Assembly (NCBI GenBank): GCA_903819975.1
Contig: CAIJFI010000009.1
Span: 1 to 64,000 of the forward strand
Direction of reading: 5' to 3'
Origin: an uncultured Bacteroidota bacterium
Lineage (GTDB): Bacteria; Bacteroidota; Bacteroidia; Chitinophagales; Chitinophagaceae
Length of the DNA: 64,000 bases
How positions within the stretch are numbered: the stretch's first letter is position 1; each line of letters opens with the position of its first letter. The notes under the pieces were generated by a model. That model searched no databases. It was not told where the DNA came from and saw nothing but the letters and a program-made list of their open reading frames with translations. A program made the translations under genes and the position numbers. Of this stretch, positions 5,997 to 14,980 are shown piece after piece.

Positions 5997-8384
5997 ATGC
6001 TTGCTATGAAAACCAGATTCATCAAATTTAATTTGTATGTCGTTTTATTAATGACATACACTGCGCCTCTAATGGCACAACAATCCACTCCTCAATTAGG
6101 AAAAAATTCAATTAGCGAAGTAGTCAAGGCAATGACCTTGGAAGAAAAAGCTAATATTTTAGTAGGACAAGGTATGTATGTGCCAGGTATGGGTATGCCA
6201 GGTGCTCCGCTTATTCCAAATGAAGCACAAAAAAGAGTTACTGGTGCGGCTGGCTCTACTTATGCTATTCCACGTTTAGGAATTCCTGCATTAGTTGTAT
6301 GTGATGGACCTGCAGGTATCCATGCATTTAATGGAGGTAAGAGTAGACTTTATTATGCAACTGCATGGCCCATTGGTACTTTATTAGCCTCTAGTTGGGA
6401 TACTGCATTAGTAAGAAAAGTGGGTGCTGCTTATGGTGCTGAAGCAAAAGAATATGGTATTGATGTAATACTAGGACCAGGTATGAATATTCATCGCAAT
6501 CCATTAGGTGGAAGAAATTTTGAATATTATTCAGAGGATCCAATTATCACTGGACAAATCGCTTCGGCAGTTGTGAATGGAATTCAAAGTAATGGTGTTG
6601 GGGTTTCTGCAAAACATTTTTTTGCAAACAATGGAGAAACCAATCGTAATTCTGTTAATACAATTATAAGTGAAAGAGCTAACCGCGAAATATATTTAAA
6701 AGGGTGGCAAATAATGGTTAAGGAATCTAAACCTTGGACTATTATGAGTTCTTATAATAAAATGAATGGACCTTTTACTTCGGAGAATGGCGAGTTGTTA
6801 ACTACCGTATTGAGAAAAGAATTTGGCTTTAAAGGTTTTGTAATGACAGATTGGTTTGGTGGAAAAGATGCTGTAGAACAACAAAAAGCTGGAAATAATT
6901 TATTGATGCCTGGAAACCCAGGACAAACTAATGAGATTATTGCTGCAGTTAAATCGGGAAAATTAGCTGAATCTGTTTTAGATCAAAATGTAACAGAGAT
7001 GTTAAACATCATTTTACAAACTCCAATTTTTAAAGGATATAAGTATAGCGATAATCCTCCTTTAAAAGAAAATGCACAACTAGCTAGACAAGCAGCTGCA
7101 GAAAGTATGGTATTGTTAAAAAATGAATCTAATTGTTTGCCATTAACATTGGGCACTTCAGTGGCGTTATTTGGTAATAATCAAGTGGATCTTGTTGCAG
7201 GTGGTACAGGAAGTGGTGACGTAAATAAAATGTATGTGGTGCCTTTTGCAGATGGTTTATTCCGAGCGGGGTATAGTTTAAATAGTAGCTTATATCGCAG
7301 TTATTCAAACTACGTTTCAGATGAAAATGCTAAAAAACCTAAGCGTTCGTTCATGGAAGAGATGATGAGTCCTAATATTCCTATTCAAGAAATGGTAATT
7401 GGATTAGATGCTTTAGTTAAAGCGGCAAATGAGTCCTCTGTTGCAATCATTGCAATTGGTCGTAATGCTGGTGAGGGTAATGATAGAAAGGTACAAGGCG
7501 ACTATACATTAACACAAAAAGAATTAGATTTAATAAAGTCTGTTTCAACTGCTTTTCATGCACAAAATAAAAAAGTAATTGTGACATTAAATATTGGCGG
7601 TGTAATTGATGTAATGCAATGGAGAGATCAAGTAGATGCAATTTTATTAGCATGGCAGCCAGGTTTAGAAGGTGGTAATGCTATTGCTGATGTAATATCA
7701 GGCAAAGTAAATCCTTCTGGCAAATTAGCTAGTACTTTCCCAGCCAAGTATGAGGATGATATTACAGCTAAAAATTTCCCTGGTCATGAAATTCCAGGTT
7801 CTGAAAAGCCAGGATTGTTTGGACAAAAAATGGTCGATGCTGAAGTAACTTATGAAGAAGGTGTTTATGTCGGCTATAGATATTACAGTAGTTTTAATAT
7901 TCCTACGGCGTATCCATTTGGATATGGTTTGTCATACACCACATTTAAAACAGATAATGTAAAAATTAGTTCGCCGGTAATGACCGATAAAGTTCAGGTT
8001 TCTGTTACTGTAACAAATACAGGAACTGTTGCAGGTAAAGAAGTTGCTGAATTATATGTGTCTGCACCTAGTGTTAAATTAGATAAACCTGTTGTTGAAT
8101 TAAAAGCATTTGCAAAAACAAAAACTTTACAACCAGGTGAATCACAAGCGTTAATTTTTGTTTTAACACCAGCCGATCTTGCTTCATTTAATACTGCTAC
8201 TAGTACTTGGGTAACTGAGGCAGGTGACTATACTGTGAAGTTTGGAAACGCAGAACAAACAGTGGCTTCAGCTAGCTTTAAAATTACTAAAGAACTTGTT
8301 GGAGAAAAAGTAAATAAAGTATTGGTTCCAAAAGTTGCAATCAATGAGTTAAAGCATGAGGTTGCTAAGAAAGGGAAGAAGTAA
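5997..8384 (+). CDS. Glycoside hydrolase family 3 (beta-glucosidase-type), exported
   Basis: A 795-residue GH3 enzyme. A signal peptide (MKTRFIKF... to about residue 27, ending LMAQ) sends it to the periplasm or outer membrane. Domain 1 carries CDGPAG (Asp103), KHF (Lys206-His207) and the nucleophile Asp285 in VMTDWFG. The second alpha/beta domain follows (AIIAIGRNAGEGNDR), then a C-terminal fibronectin III-like domain with the PFGYGLSYTTF hinge. The likely substrate is a beta-linked glucan or xylan oligosaccharide, but specificity is not readable. ATG 5997 and ATG 6006 are both possible; the second gives a more typical signal peptide. It stands alone and ends at a convergent terminator. Confidence 0.92.
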   Translation: MLAMKTRFIKFNLYVVLLMTYTAPLMAQQSTPQLGKNSISEVVKAMTLEEKANILVGQGMYVPGMGMPGAPLIPNEAQKRVTGAAGSTYAIPRLGIPALVVCDGPAGIHAFNGGKSRLYYATAWPIGTLLASSWDTALVRKVGAAYGAEAKEYGIDVILGPGMNIHRNPLGGRNFEYYSEDPIITGQIASAVVNGIQSNGVGVSAKHFFANNGETNRNSVNTIISERANREIYLKGWQIMVKESKPWTIMSSYNKMNGPFTSENGELLTTVLRKEFGFKGFVMTDWFGGKDAVEQQKAGNNLLMPGNPGQTNEIIAAVKSGKLAESVLDQNVTEMLNIILQTPIFKGYKYSDNPPLKENAQLARQAAAESMVLLKNESNCLPLTLGTSVALFGNNQVDLVAGGTGSGDVNKMYVVPFADGLFRAGYSLNSSLYRSYSNYVSDENAKKPKRSFMEEMMSPNIPIQEMVIGLDALVKAANESSVAIIAIGRNAGEGNDRKVQGDYTLTQKELDLIKSVSTAFHAQNKKVIVTLNIGGVIDVMQWRDQVDAILLAWQPGLEGGNAIADVISGKVNPSGKLASTFPAKYEDDITAKNFPGHEIPGSEKPGLFGQKMVDAEVTYEEGVYVGYRYYSSFNIPTAYPFGYGLSYTTFKTDNVKISSPVMTDKVQVSVTVTNTGTVAGKEVAELYVSAPSVKLDKPVVELKAFAKTKTLQPGESQALIFVLTPADLASFNTATSTWVTEAGDYTVKFGNAEQTVASASFKITKELVGEKVNKVLVPKVAINELKHEVAKKGKK

Positions 8385-8404
8385 ATTAAAATATTCGTTG
8401 AAAT

Positions 8405-8437
8405 AAAAAAGAGCCCACAAATTGTGGGCTCTTTTTT
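8405..8437. terminator. Bidirectional terminator
   Basis: AAAAAAGAGCCCACAA pairs with TTGTGGGCTCTTTTTT almost loop to loop. It separates the convergent GH3 and DegP/Q-type genes and can act in both directions. Confidence 0.88.
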
Positions 8438-8461
8438 ATTAATGATATTTATTAAAATACA

Positions 8462-9982
8462 CTAGTCGTTTAAGTTAATCATGAAGGCATAGTTGCCATA
8501 ATAACCTGGGTAAAAACCAGACAGCTTAATTGTGCCGTTCGATTTTTTAAGCGCTTCATAAAAATCTTCTACATTTTTAACTTCTTCATCGTTTACGCTA
8601 GTTATTATAAAACCTTTTTCAACGCGACTCTTGCTTAATACACCCGAACCTAGTTCTTTTACCATAACTCCGCCATCTATATCGTGTTTTTGAGCAGTTG
8701 CTTTGTCTACTGTTTCTAATTTACCGCCAAGCTTTTCGGCCATTTTACTGCTCTTAGATAAATCGGTAGTTCCTAATTTTGCTTTTAATATAACTTCAAT
8801 TGGAGTGTCCTTGCCATTGCGCTTTACTGTCATTGCAACTTTGTCGCCCGGTTTGAATCTTGAAACTTGCTCTTGTAATTCAGGAGCCGTCTTTATGGTT
8901 GCGCCATTAAATTTAGTAACAACATCTCCTGCTTTAAGGCCTGCAGTTTTTGCAGCACCACCGTCTAAAACATTTGTAATTAAGACGCCTTCGCCAGCTT
9001 TGTATTTTACATTTAACTCAGATTCTAGTTTCTTAATTTGTTCGTCGTTTAATTCTTCAGGAGCCATTGAAACTCCTAAATAAGCTCTTTGAACAGTACC
9101 AAATTTCACAATATCAGTCACTACTTTCTTAACAATATTAACTGGGATAGCATATGAGTATCCTGCATAAGAACCAGTAGGGGACATGATTGCAGAATTA
9201 ATTCCTACTAATTCTCCATTTGTATTTACTAAAGCTCCACCACTATTTCCTTGGTTTACGGCAGCATCGGTTTGTAAGAAGGATTCAACTGGTTTATCAC
9301 TTTGTCTAGAATTAATATCTATACTTCTGTTTTTTGCACTTATAATTCCTGCAGTAATTGTTACGTCTAAGTTTAATGGATATCCAATTGCTAAAACCCA
9401 TTGTCCTAATTTAACATCATCGCTATTTCCGTATACTAAATAGGGCAAACTGCTTTCGTCAATTTTTATAACAGCTAAGTCACTACTAGCATCGGCTCCA
9501 ATTACCTTTGCTTTGTATGTTTTCTTATTTGTTAGGGTAACAGTAATTTCATCGGCTCCATTAACAACATGGTTATTTGTTACAATATATCCGTCGGCAG
9601 TAATTAATACACCACTACCACTTGCTCTTTGTTCAGGTATGATTCTAGGCCCTCCAAAAAAGTCGCCAAAGTTTTCGTCTCCGAATAAATCAAAGAATGG
9701 GTTTCTTTGTCTTGGTTGGTTCCCATTTTCTACTTTCTTAGCATTTGTCTTTGTCTTAATATGAACTACGGCAGGGGATGCGGCAGTAGCAGCGGGTGTA
9801 AAATCTACAGTACTTCCAGGAGCTGCACCATTTATTAAACTTGCATAATTGGCTGGAAGCTTCCCATTGTTTTCAAAGGCATTACTTGATTTAGTCCATC
9901 TAGTAAAGCCCCAAATACTCACAAGTGTTGTACAAGCACTAATACCAATAATGGTCAACACATTCTTAAAATTCAGGTTCAT
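8462..9982 (-). CDS. DegP/DegQ-type periplasmic serine protease with PDZ domains
   Basis: A 506-residue HtrA-family protease that degrades or chaperones misfolded envelope proteins. An N-terminal membrane anchor or signal (residues 8-25) precedes a Ser/Ala-rich linker and an FDLFGDENFGDFFGG segment (LA-loop-like region). The trypsin-like domain has the full triad: His138 (TNNHVV), Asp168 (SSDLAV) and Ser247 (QGNSGGAL). Two PDZ domains follow (about 297-395 and 415-500); the second is degenerate but keeps a carboxylate-binding-like segment. The gene is monocistronic. Its 158-base upstream region holds no clear TAnnTTTG box, so an alternative sigma factor is possible. Confidence 0.92.
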   Translation of the reverse strand: MNLNFKNVLTIIGISACTTLVSIWGFTRWTKSSNAFENNGKLPANYASLINGAAPGSTVDFTPAATAASPAVVHIKTKTNAKKVENGNQPRQRNPFFDLFGDENFGDFFGGPRIIPEQRASGSGVLITADGYIVTNNHVVNGADEITVTLTNKKTYKAKVIGADASSDLAVIKIDESSLPYLVYGNSDDVKLGQWVLAIGYPLNLDVTITAGIISAKNRSIDINSRQSDKPVESFLQTDAAVNQGNSGGALVNTNGELVGINSAIMSPTGSYAGYSYAIPVNIVKKVVTDIVKFGTVQRAYLGVSMAPEELNDEQIKKLESELNVKYKAGEGVLITNVLDGGAAKTAGLKAGDVVTKFNGATIKTAPELQEQVSRFKPGDKVAMTVKRNGKDTPIEVILKAKLGTTDLSKSSKMAEKLGGKLETVDKATAQKHDIDGGVMVKELGSGVLSKSRVEKGFIITSVNDEEVKNVEDFYEALKKSNGTIKLSGFYPGYYGNYAFMINLND

Positions 9983-10140
9983 AGTTTGTTTATTTTGATG
10001 GTTACTGATTTGAAATTTTATTTACAATTTATATACCATTCCGTATGCAAATTAACAAAGCCGAAACTTTGTCACAAAATCATTTACATGCTTTAACAAA
10101 ATATTTACGAAACTGTTCGTTTATGCCAAAATTTCGGGAA

Positions 10141-11139
10141 TTATTTAGCCAAGGTTGACAAAAATGCAAGGGTGTCAACGCCATCGGCATATTGGCTTAA
10201 ACTTGGTTTTTGAAGGCTTCCAAATGGCAATGCATCCTTTCCAACCACGCATTGGATATCAATAGGGTTTAATAATGGTAATTGGCCAGGTTCGTAAAAC
10301 TGATAATGTACCTGCGATATTGCCGCAAATGGTGATGGGTTCTCGCTCATTAAAATGCCATCTGCATCCATGTAAAATTGCCTATTCATCATTAATAGCG
10401 CTAATTGATAATCATAATTGTGTTTGAATTTATGTTCATCGGCTAAATAACTGTATTTCTTCAAAGCAGTTAATAGTGGTATAAAATCATACCCCGTTGG
10501 CACCCATACCTGTGTTACATTTCGGCAACCCATTCCAAAATACAACATCATATCGTCGGCTAATAGATCCAATTCCTCAGTTGTCTCAGTGCCATCTAAA
10601 ATGGCAACAGATGTTTTATTCTTTCTTATAATATTGGGGTATTTGCCAAAATATTGCTCAAAAAATTGACCGGCATTATTACTGCCAGTTGCAATATAGG
10701 CATCGCAGTTTTTTAATTGCTCTTGAACCATGATAAGATCCTTAAAGGCAGGATCAATTTCAATTAGTGAATCTATTACATACTGCATTAATACCGTGTC
10801 CTTGGAGGATAATTTAACTATTGCGGTATGGCCTGCTATTAGGACACTTAATAAATCGTGAAACCCAACCATAGGAATATTCCCAGCCATCACAATGCCT
10901 ACTTTAATACCAGTTGGGGCCTGGGAAATAGAAGGGTATAATTTAGTCCAAGCAACTAATTGAGATTTTTGTAAAAATTGCTCCACAATTTGTTTTGTTG
11001 ACTGCTCAATGAATTGGGGCAAAAACCATGAGTTTTGATTATTTGCCTTCCATTTACTGTCCAAAAATGCCTGATTAGTATCAGCTAAATATTTGTCTCC
11101 AAGGGTAAAAAAAGCGTCTATTCTTGCTTGTATGTTCAT
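10141..11139 (-). CDS. LuxC-type acyl-CoA reductase
   Basis: A 332-residue protein of the acyl-CoA reductase (LuxC) family, related to aldehyde dehydrogenases. It would reduce an acyl-CoA or acyl group to an aldehyde with NAD(P)H. The fold is marked by GIVMAGNIPMVGFHDLL (81-97), a nucleotide-binding-like ATGSNNAG (150-157) and the presumed catalytic Cys205 in FGMGCRNVTQVWVP. It is shorter than Vibrio LuxC (about 480), but this size is usual in Bacteroidota. No luciferase or LuxE partner is nearby. It is divergent from a ferredoxin gene; the pairing recurs in the phylum, although the natural substrate is unknown. Confidence 0.85.
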   Translation of the reverse strand: MNIQARIDAFFTLGDKYLADTNQAFLDSKWKANNQNSWFLPQFIEQSTKQIVEQFLQKSQLVAWTKLYPSISQAPTGIKVGIVMAGNIPMVGFHDLLSVLIAGHTAIVKLSSKDTVLMQYVIDSLIEIDPAFKDLIMVQEQLKNCDAYIATGSNNAGQFFEQYFGKYPNIIRKNKTSVAILDGTETTEELDLLADDMMLYFGMGCRNVTQVWVPTGYDFIPLLTALKKYSYLADEHKFKHNYDYQLALLMMNRQFYMDADGILMSENPSPFAAISQVHYQFYEPGQLPLLNPIDIQCVVGKDALPFGSLQKPSLSQYADGVDTLAFLSTLAK

Positions 11140-11157
11140 GCGGGTGCTTTATATTTG
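11127..11157 (+). promoter_or_regulatory. Promoter of the 4Fe-4S ferredoxin gene
   Basis: CTTG (11127-11130), 19 bases, then TATATTTG (11150-11157). The -7 box is an exact consensus match 38 bases before the ATG. The -33 half overlaps the first codons of the divergent acyl-CoA reductase, so the two genes may affect each other's expression. Confidence 0.65.
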
Positions 11158-11195
11158 TAAGGCAAAAGTACGTCACTAATTATTAAATTATTTTT

Positions 11196-11543
11196 ATGGC
11201 ATTAAAAATCACCGACGAATGTATTAACTGTGGAGCATGCGAACCAGAATGTCCAAATAACGCTATCTATGAAGGTGGTGTTGAGTGGGCTGTCGCAGAT
11301 GGCACAACAGTAAAAGGAAGTTTTAATTTATTAGATGGATCAGCTGTTGATGCGGACGCAAGAATCGCACCAATTGCTTCAGACACCTACTATATTACTC
11401 CCAACAAGTGTACCGAATGTCAAGGTTTCCACGAAGAACCACAATGTGCTGCAGTTTGTCCTGTAGACTGTTGTGTTCACGATGAGTTATACCAAGAAAC
11501 GGTTGACGCATTGCTGGCGAAAAAAGAGAAACTACACTCTTAA
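11196..11543 (+). CDS. Dicluster 4Fe-4S ferredoxin
   Basis: A 115-residue electron carrier. The first cluster motif is [12 protein letters not shown] (Cys9, 12, 15, 19). The second is split by an insertion ([22 protein letters not shown]), the pattern seen in the Azotobacter/Allochromatium-type 2[4Fe-4S] ferredoxins. An Asp/Ala-rich insert of about 45 residues separates the two halves. It is cytoplasmic and could supply low-potential electrons, possibly to the divergent reductase (inference from position only). A terminator follows. Confidence 0.93.
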   Translation: MALKITDECINCGACEPECPNNAIYEGGVEWAVADGTTVKGSFNLLDGSAVDADARIAPIASDTYYITPNKCTECQGFHEEPQCAAVCPVDCCVHDELYQETVDALLAKKEKLHS

Positions 11544-11553
11544 GATCTAAGAT

Positions 11554-11581
11554 AAAAAAAGGGAAGTTTTTCCCTTTTTTT
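11554..11581 (+). terminator. Terminator after the ferredoxin gene
   Basis: A7-GGGAA paired with TTCCC-T7 around a short loop. It separates the ferredoxin from ddl. Confidence 0.75.
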
Positions 11582-11622
11582 ATTTGATATATTTACTACA
11601 CATAAATTGTTAATAGCAGAAG

Positions 11623-12612
11623 ATGAAAAAGAAAGTAGCATTGGTTACAGGGGGATTAAGTTCGGAAGCACAGATAAGTTATAAGAGTGCTAAGACAGTG
11701 ATGAATGCATTGGACAAAAATATTTATGAAGTTTATTTAATAGATATTCATCCAACAGGTTGGTGGTATGAAAATTTAGTTGGAGAGGAAGTGGCAGTTA
11801 ATAAAGCAGATTTTAGTATTGAAGAAGGTGGAGAGAAAATTACATTTGATGTTGCATTGATGTGTATTCATGGTACACCAGGTGAGGATGGAAAATTACA
11901 AGGCTACTTTGATATGATTGGCCTTCCTTATACAAGTTGCGATACAGCAACTTCGGCTTTAACTTTTAATAAAAGATATACGGTTGCAGTGGCTGGTTTT
12001 GGCGGCGTAAATGTTGCCAAGTCATTGCACTTATTTATAGAGACTCCTTTAACTACTAATGAAATATTAGCACAACTACATTTACCGGTTTTTGTAAAAC
12101 CAAATAATGGTGGAAGTAGTTTGGGCATTAGTAAAGTGAATACTTCGGATGAACTTGCGCCAGCATTAGAAAAAGCATTTAAGGAAGATACGCAGGTGTT
12201 AGTAGAAGAGTTTATAAGTGGACGCGAATTTACCATTGGTGTTTTTAAATCCAAAGGAGTATTAACTGTTTTGCCAATTACGGAAATAACAACAGAGAAT
12301 GAGTTTTTTGATTTCGAAGCAAAATACCAAGGAAAGAGTAAGGAAATTACGCCTGCAAATATTTCAGAAAAAATGTTTTCAGATTTAACATCTGCAGCAA
12401 AAAAAGTATATGCAACTTTAAATTGTAGAGGTGTAGTAAGAATTGACTTTATATATGATGAAGCTGCTCAAAAAGCATATATGTTAGAGGTAAATACAGT
12501 GCCTGGTCAAAGTGAGGCAAGTGTAATTCCTCAACAAGTAAAAGCAATGGGATGGAACCTGTCAGATTTTTATGCTACTATTGTTGAAGACGCTATTTCA
12601 AAAACGAATTAA
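11623..12612 (+). CDS. ddl: D-alanine--D-alanine ligase
   Basis: An ATP-grasp ligase that makes D-Ala-D-Ala for peptidoglycan stem peptides in the cytoplasm. The 329-residue length is typical. Landmarks are the N-terminal VALVTGGLSSEAQIS, the CIHGTPGEDGKLQGYFD substrate-loop region, PNNGGSSLGISKV (ATP-binding lid) and the C-terminal MLEVNTVPGQSEASVIP with the metal-binding Glu and Asn. A near-consensus -7 box (TATATTTA, 11588-11595) lies 27 bases before the ATG. It leads a cluster with a PASTA protein and a rhodanese, with gaps of 14 and 15 bases. Confidence 0.96.
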   Translation: MKKKVALVTGGLSSEAQISYKSAKTVMNALDKNIYEVYLIDIHPTGWWYENLVGEEVAVNKADFSIEEGGEKITFDVALMCIHGTPGEDGKLQGYFDMIGLPYTSCDTATSALTFNKRYTVAVAGFGGVNVAKSLHLFIETPLTTNEILAQLHLPVFVKPNNGGSSLGISKVNTSDELAPALEKAFKEDTQVLVEEFISGREFTIGVFKSKGVLTVLPITEITTENEFFDFEAKYQGKSKEITPANISEKMFSDLTSAAKKVYATLNCRGVVRIDFIYDEAAQKAYMLEVNTVPGQSEASVIPQQVKAMGWNLSDFYATIVEDAISKTN

Positions 12613-12626
12613 TACAGTTTAGTTAT

Positions 12627-13451
12627 ATGGAAGCAATTGATAAATTATTAAAAAAGCCTTTGTGGTTCAATATCTTATTTGGTATTGGAGCAATATTGGT
12701 TATAATGATTTTCTTTTTCTTTTCACTAGGGTGGATTACAGGAAATGGCAAAACCGAAAAAGTTCCAAATGTGATTGGACTTGATGCAGCAGCAGCTCAA
12801 AAGAATTTGTCAGCACTTGGATTTGATGTGGTATTGCAAGATTCTATTTATGTAGATACTTTGGCAAGGAATAGTGTTTTAAGACAAACGCCAGATGCGG
12901 ATGAGATAGTGAAAAAAGGCCGAGCTGTTTATTTAACTATAAATAGAGTTTTAGCCCCTCAAGTTGATATGCCCAACTTGATTGGGTTCTCATTAAAAAG
13001 TGCAGAGACCTATTTAAAAGTATTGGGATTAAGAATGGGTTCAATTACAATGGTGCCTGATAGAAATAAGAATGTAATTGTGGATCAGTTGGTAAACGGG
13101 ACTCCAATTGCACCTGGAAGTAAAATATCATCTGGAACCATAGTTAACTTTAGAGTAGGAGATGGTGGCGCTAGTGCTGGATTTGAAGTTCCAGATTTAA
13201 TTGGACTAACAGTAGAAATGGCTAAAGCTAAATTAACGAGCCTTGGTTTATTATTAGGCAATATTAGTTCTAATACTAGTATCCAAGACACTTCTAATTC
13301 ATTTGTAATTGGCCAGGATCCTAATCCATTCCAAATGATATTAGACTCTACGGGAATGCCATTGAAAAATAGTATGGCGCCTGGTGGAACAATTCATTTG
13401 GTGATAGACAAAGTGGCACCTGTTCATACACAAAGAGACTCTATTAAATAA
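12627..13451 (+). CDS. PASTA-domain membrane protein
   Basis: A 274-residue protein with a short cytoplasmic N-terminus, one transmembrane helix (about 13-36) and three extracytoplasmic PASTA domains starting at KVPNVIGL (about 45), DMPNLIGF (about 113) and EVPDLIGL (about 190). PASTA domains bind unlinked peptidoglycan or beta-lactams in kinases and PBPs, but no kinase or transpeptidase domain is present here. Its place directly behind ddl (14-base gap) supports a role in sensing or organising peptidoglycan. The same gene pair is common in Bacteroidota. Confidence 0.9.
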   Translation: MEAIDKLLKKPLWFNILFGIGAILVIMIFFFFSLGWITGNGKTEKVPNVIGLDAAAAQKNLSALGFDVVLQDSIYVDTLARNSVLRQTPDADEIVKKGRAVYLTINRVLAPQVDMPNLIGFSLKSAETYLKVLGLRMGSITMVPDRNKNVIVDQLVNGTPIAPGSKISSGTIVNFRVGDGGASAGFEVPDLIGLTVEMAKAKLTSLGLLLGNISSNTSIQDTSNSFVIGQDPNPFQMILDSTGMPLKNSMAPGGTIHLVIDKVAPVHTQRDSIK

Positions 13452-13466
13452 TACGATATATACATT

Positions 13467-13775
13467 ATGAAAACAATTACAGTTGCAGATTTAAAAGCAA
13501 AATTAGACGCTGGAGAAAAAATTAATTTAGTTGACGTACGTGAGCCGCACGAGCATGCTGCATTTAATATTGGTGGTCAATTATTGCCATTAGGTTTAGT
13601 TCAATCATTACAATTAGATGAAATTGAGCATTTAAAAGATGAGACTGTTTATGTGTATTGCCGAAGCGGTAACCGAAGTGGACAAGCATGTATGATGATG
13701 GAGCCTTATGGATTTAAGGATGTAATTAATGTAACAGGAGGTATGTTGGCGTGGCAGGAGCAATTCCCTGGGTAG
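13467..13775 (+). CDS. Single-domain rhodanese-like protein
   Basis: A 102-residue rhodanese fold. It has the N-terminal NLVDVREPHEHAAFNIGG motif and the active-site loop VYCRSGNRSG with the catalytic cysteine, which would carry a persulfide in sulfur transfer. There is no signal peptide, so it is cytoplasmic. It follows the PASTA gene by 15 bases and is probably the last gene of the ddl transcript. A role with the neighbours is not evident; it may simply be co-transcribed. Confidence 0.92.
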   Translation: MKTITVADLKAKLDAGEKINLVDVREPHEHAAFNIGGQLLPLGLVQSLQLDEIEHLKDETVYVYCRSGNRSGQACMMMEPYGFKDVINVTGGMLAWQEQFPG

Positions 13776-13868
13776 TGCTTAAACTTTTCGTATAATTTGA
13801 GCGTACGCTTTAAACAAATTATATCGTGCATTGGTTTTGTATTATATTTATACTCAATAAATAATAAT

Positions 13869-14897
13869 ATGAAAATAACCAATGCACTTTTTATTGCTTG
13901 TACATTATTCTTAAGCGCTTGTAATTTTAATAACAAGGGTACGAATAATATTTACCATGACACTACAGGCCGAACTGATATTCTGTCTGGAGGTGTTCAA
14001 ATGATTCCTATTCAAACTCCAAAAGGAACTTTTAATGTCTGGACTAAAAGAGTTGGGAATAATCCTAAAACTAAAGTTTTATTATTGCATGGGGGGCCTG
14101 GTGCAACACACGAATATTTTGAGTGTTTTGATTCTTTCTTTCCACAAGAAGGGTTTGAATATTATTATTACGACCAGCTAGGTTCGGCATACTCAGACAA
14201 TCCTAAAGATTCTAGTTTATGGACTATTGACCATTTTGTCGAAGAGGTAGAAACTGTTAGAAAAGCGCTTAAAATGGACTCTTCTAACTTTATTCTATTA
14301 GGTCATTCTTGGGGAGGTATTTTAGCAACTGAATATGCTTTAAAATACCAACATAATTTAAAGGGGTTGGTAATTTCAAATATGGTACCATCAGTTCCTG
14401 AATACAATGCTTATGCTAATAATGTATTAGGTCCAAAATTACCAAAGGATATTCTTGCTACTATTAGATCTTATGAAGCCAAAGGAGATTATACAAATCC
14501 AACTTATTTAAAATTAATTGAGGATAATTATTATCCAGAACATATTTTAAGAATGCCTCCAGCTGTTTGGCCAGATCCAGTTAAAAGAGCGTTTGCTAAA
14601 ATGAATTATCCATTGTATTTGCAAATGCAAGGGCCTTCGGAGTTTGGTATTGTTGGTAATGCAAGTTTGAGAAACTGGGATCGTAAGCCAGATTTACATA
14701 ACATAAAAGTGCCTGTATTAAGTATCGGGGGAGAGTTTGATACGATGGATCCTAAGGCGATGGAAGAATTATCAAAGCTAGTTCAACATGGTCAATATTT
14801 ATATTGTTCGAAGGGCTCTCATATGTCAATGTATGACGATCAGCAAACCTATTTTACAGGGCTAATTAAGTTTATCAAAGGGTTAGATGCTAAATAA
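13869..14897 (+). CDS. Proline iminopeptidase-type alpha/beta hydrolase, lipoprotein
   Basis: A 342-residue peptidase of the S33 type. It begins with a lipoprotein signal (lipobox LSAC, Cys18), so it is anchored in the envelope rather than cytoplasmic like classical Pip. The family marks are HGGPG (74-78, oxyanion hole), the nucleophile Ser147 in GHSWGG, an acid in GGEFDTMD (Asp291 or Asp294) and His318 in KGSHMSMYD. It probably removes N-terminal proline or other residues from periplasmic peptides. A longer frame from TTG 13797 exists, but ATG 13869 gives the clean lipoprotein signal and follows a near-consensus -7 box (TATATTTA). Confidence 0.9.
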   Translation: MKITNALFIACTLFLSACNFNNKGTNNIYHDTTGRTDILSGGVQMIPIQTPKGTFNVWTKRVGNNPKTKVLLLHGGPGATHEYFECFDSFFPQEGFEYYYYDQLGSAYSDNPKDSSLWTIDHFVEEVETVRKALKMDSSNFILLGHSWGGILATEYALKYQHNLKGLVISNMVPSVPEYNAYANNVLGPKLPKDILATIRSYEAKGDYTNPTYLKLIEDNYYPEHILRMPPAVWPDPVKRAFAKMNYPLYLQMQGPSEFGIVGNASLRNWDRKPDLHNIKVPVLSIGGEFDTMDPKAMEELSKLVQHGQYLYCSKGSHMSMYDDQQTYFTGLIKFIKGLDAK

Positions 14898-14918
14898 ATA
14901 GTCTAAGTAAGGATAAAT

Positions 14919-14949
14919 AAAAAAGGAGAACCTGGGTTCTCCTTTTTTT
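14919..14949. terminator. Bidirectional terminator
   Basis: AAAAAAGGAGAACC pairs with GGTTCTCCTTTTTT with a two-base gap. It separates the convergent iminopeptidase and thiamine-regulated TonB receptor genes. Confidence 0.85.
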
Positions 14950-14980
14950 ATGCAGGTTATTAAATACTTTATTAGTTAAA

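Noticed and set aside
8703-9764. Three plus-strand frames opposite the DegP/Q-type protease
   Set aside because: They are antisense shadows of a gene with a complete catalytic triad and PDZ domains.
10141-11139. Bioluminescence (lux) gene cluster
   Set aside because: Only a LuxC-type reductase is present; LuxA, B, D and E are absent, and the short form is common in non-luminous Bacteroidota.
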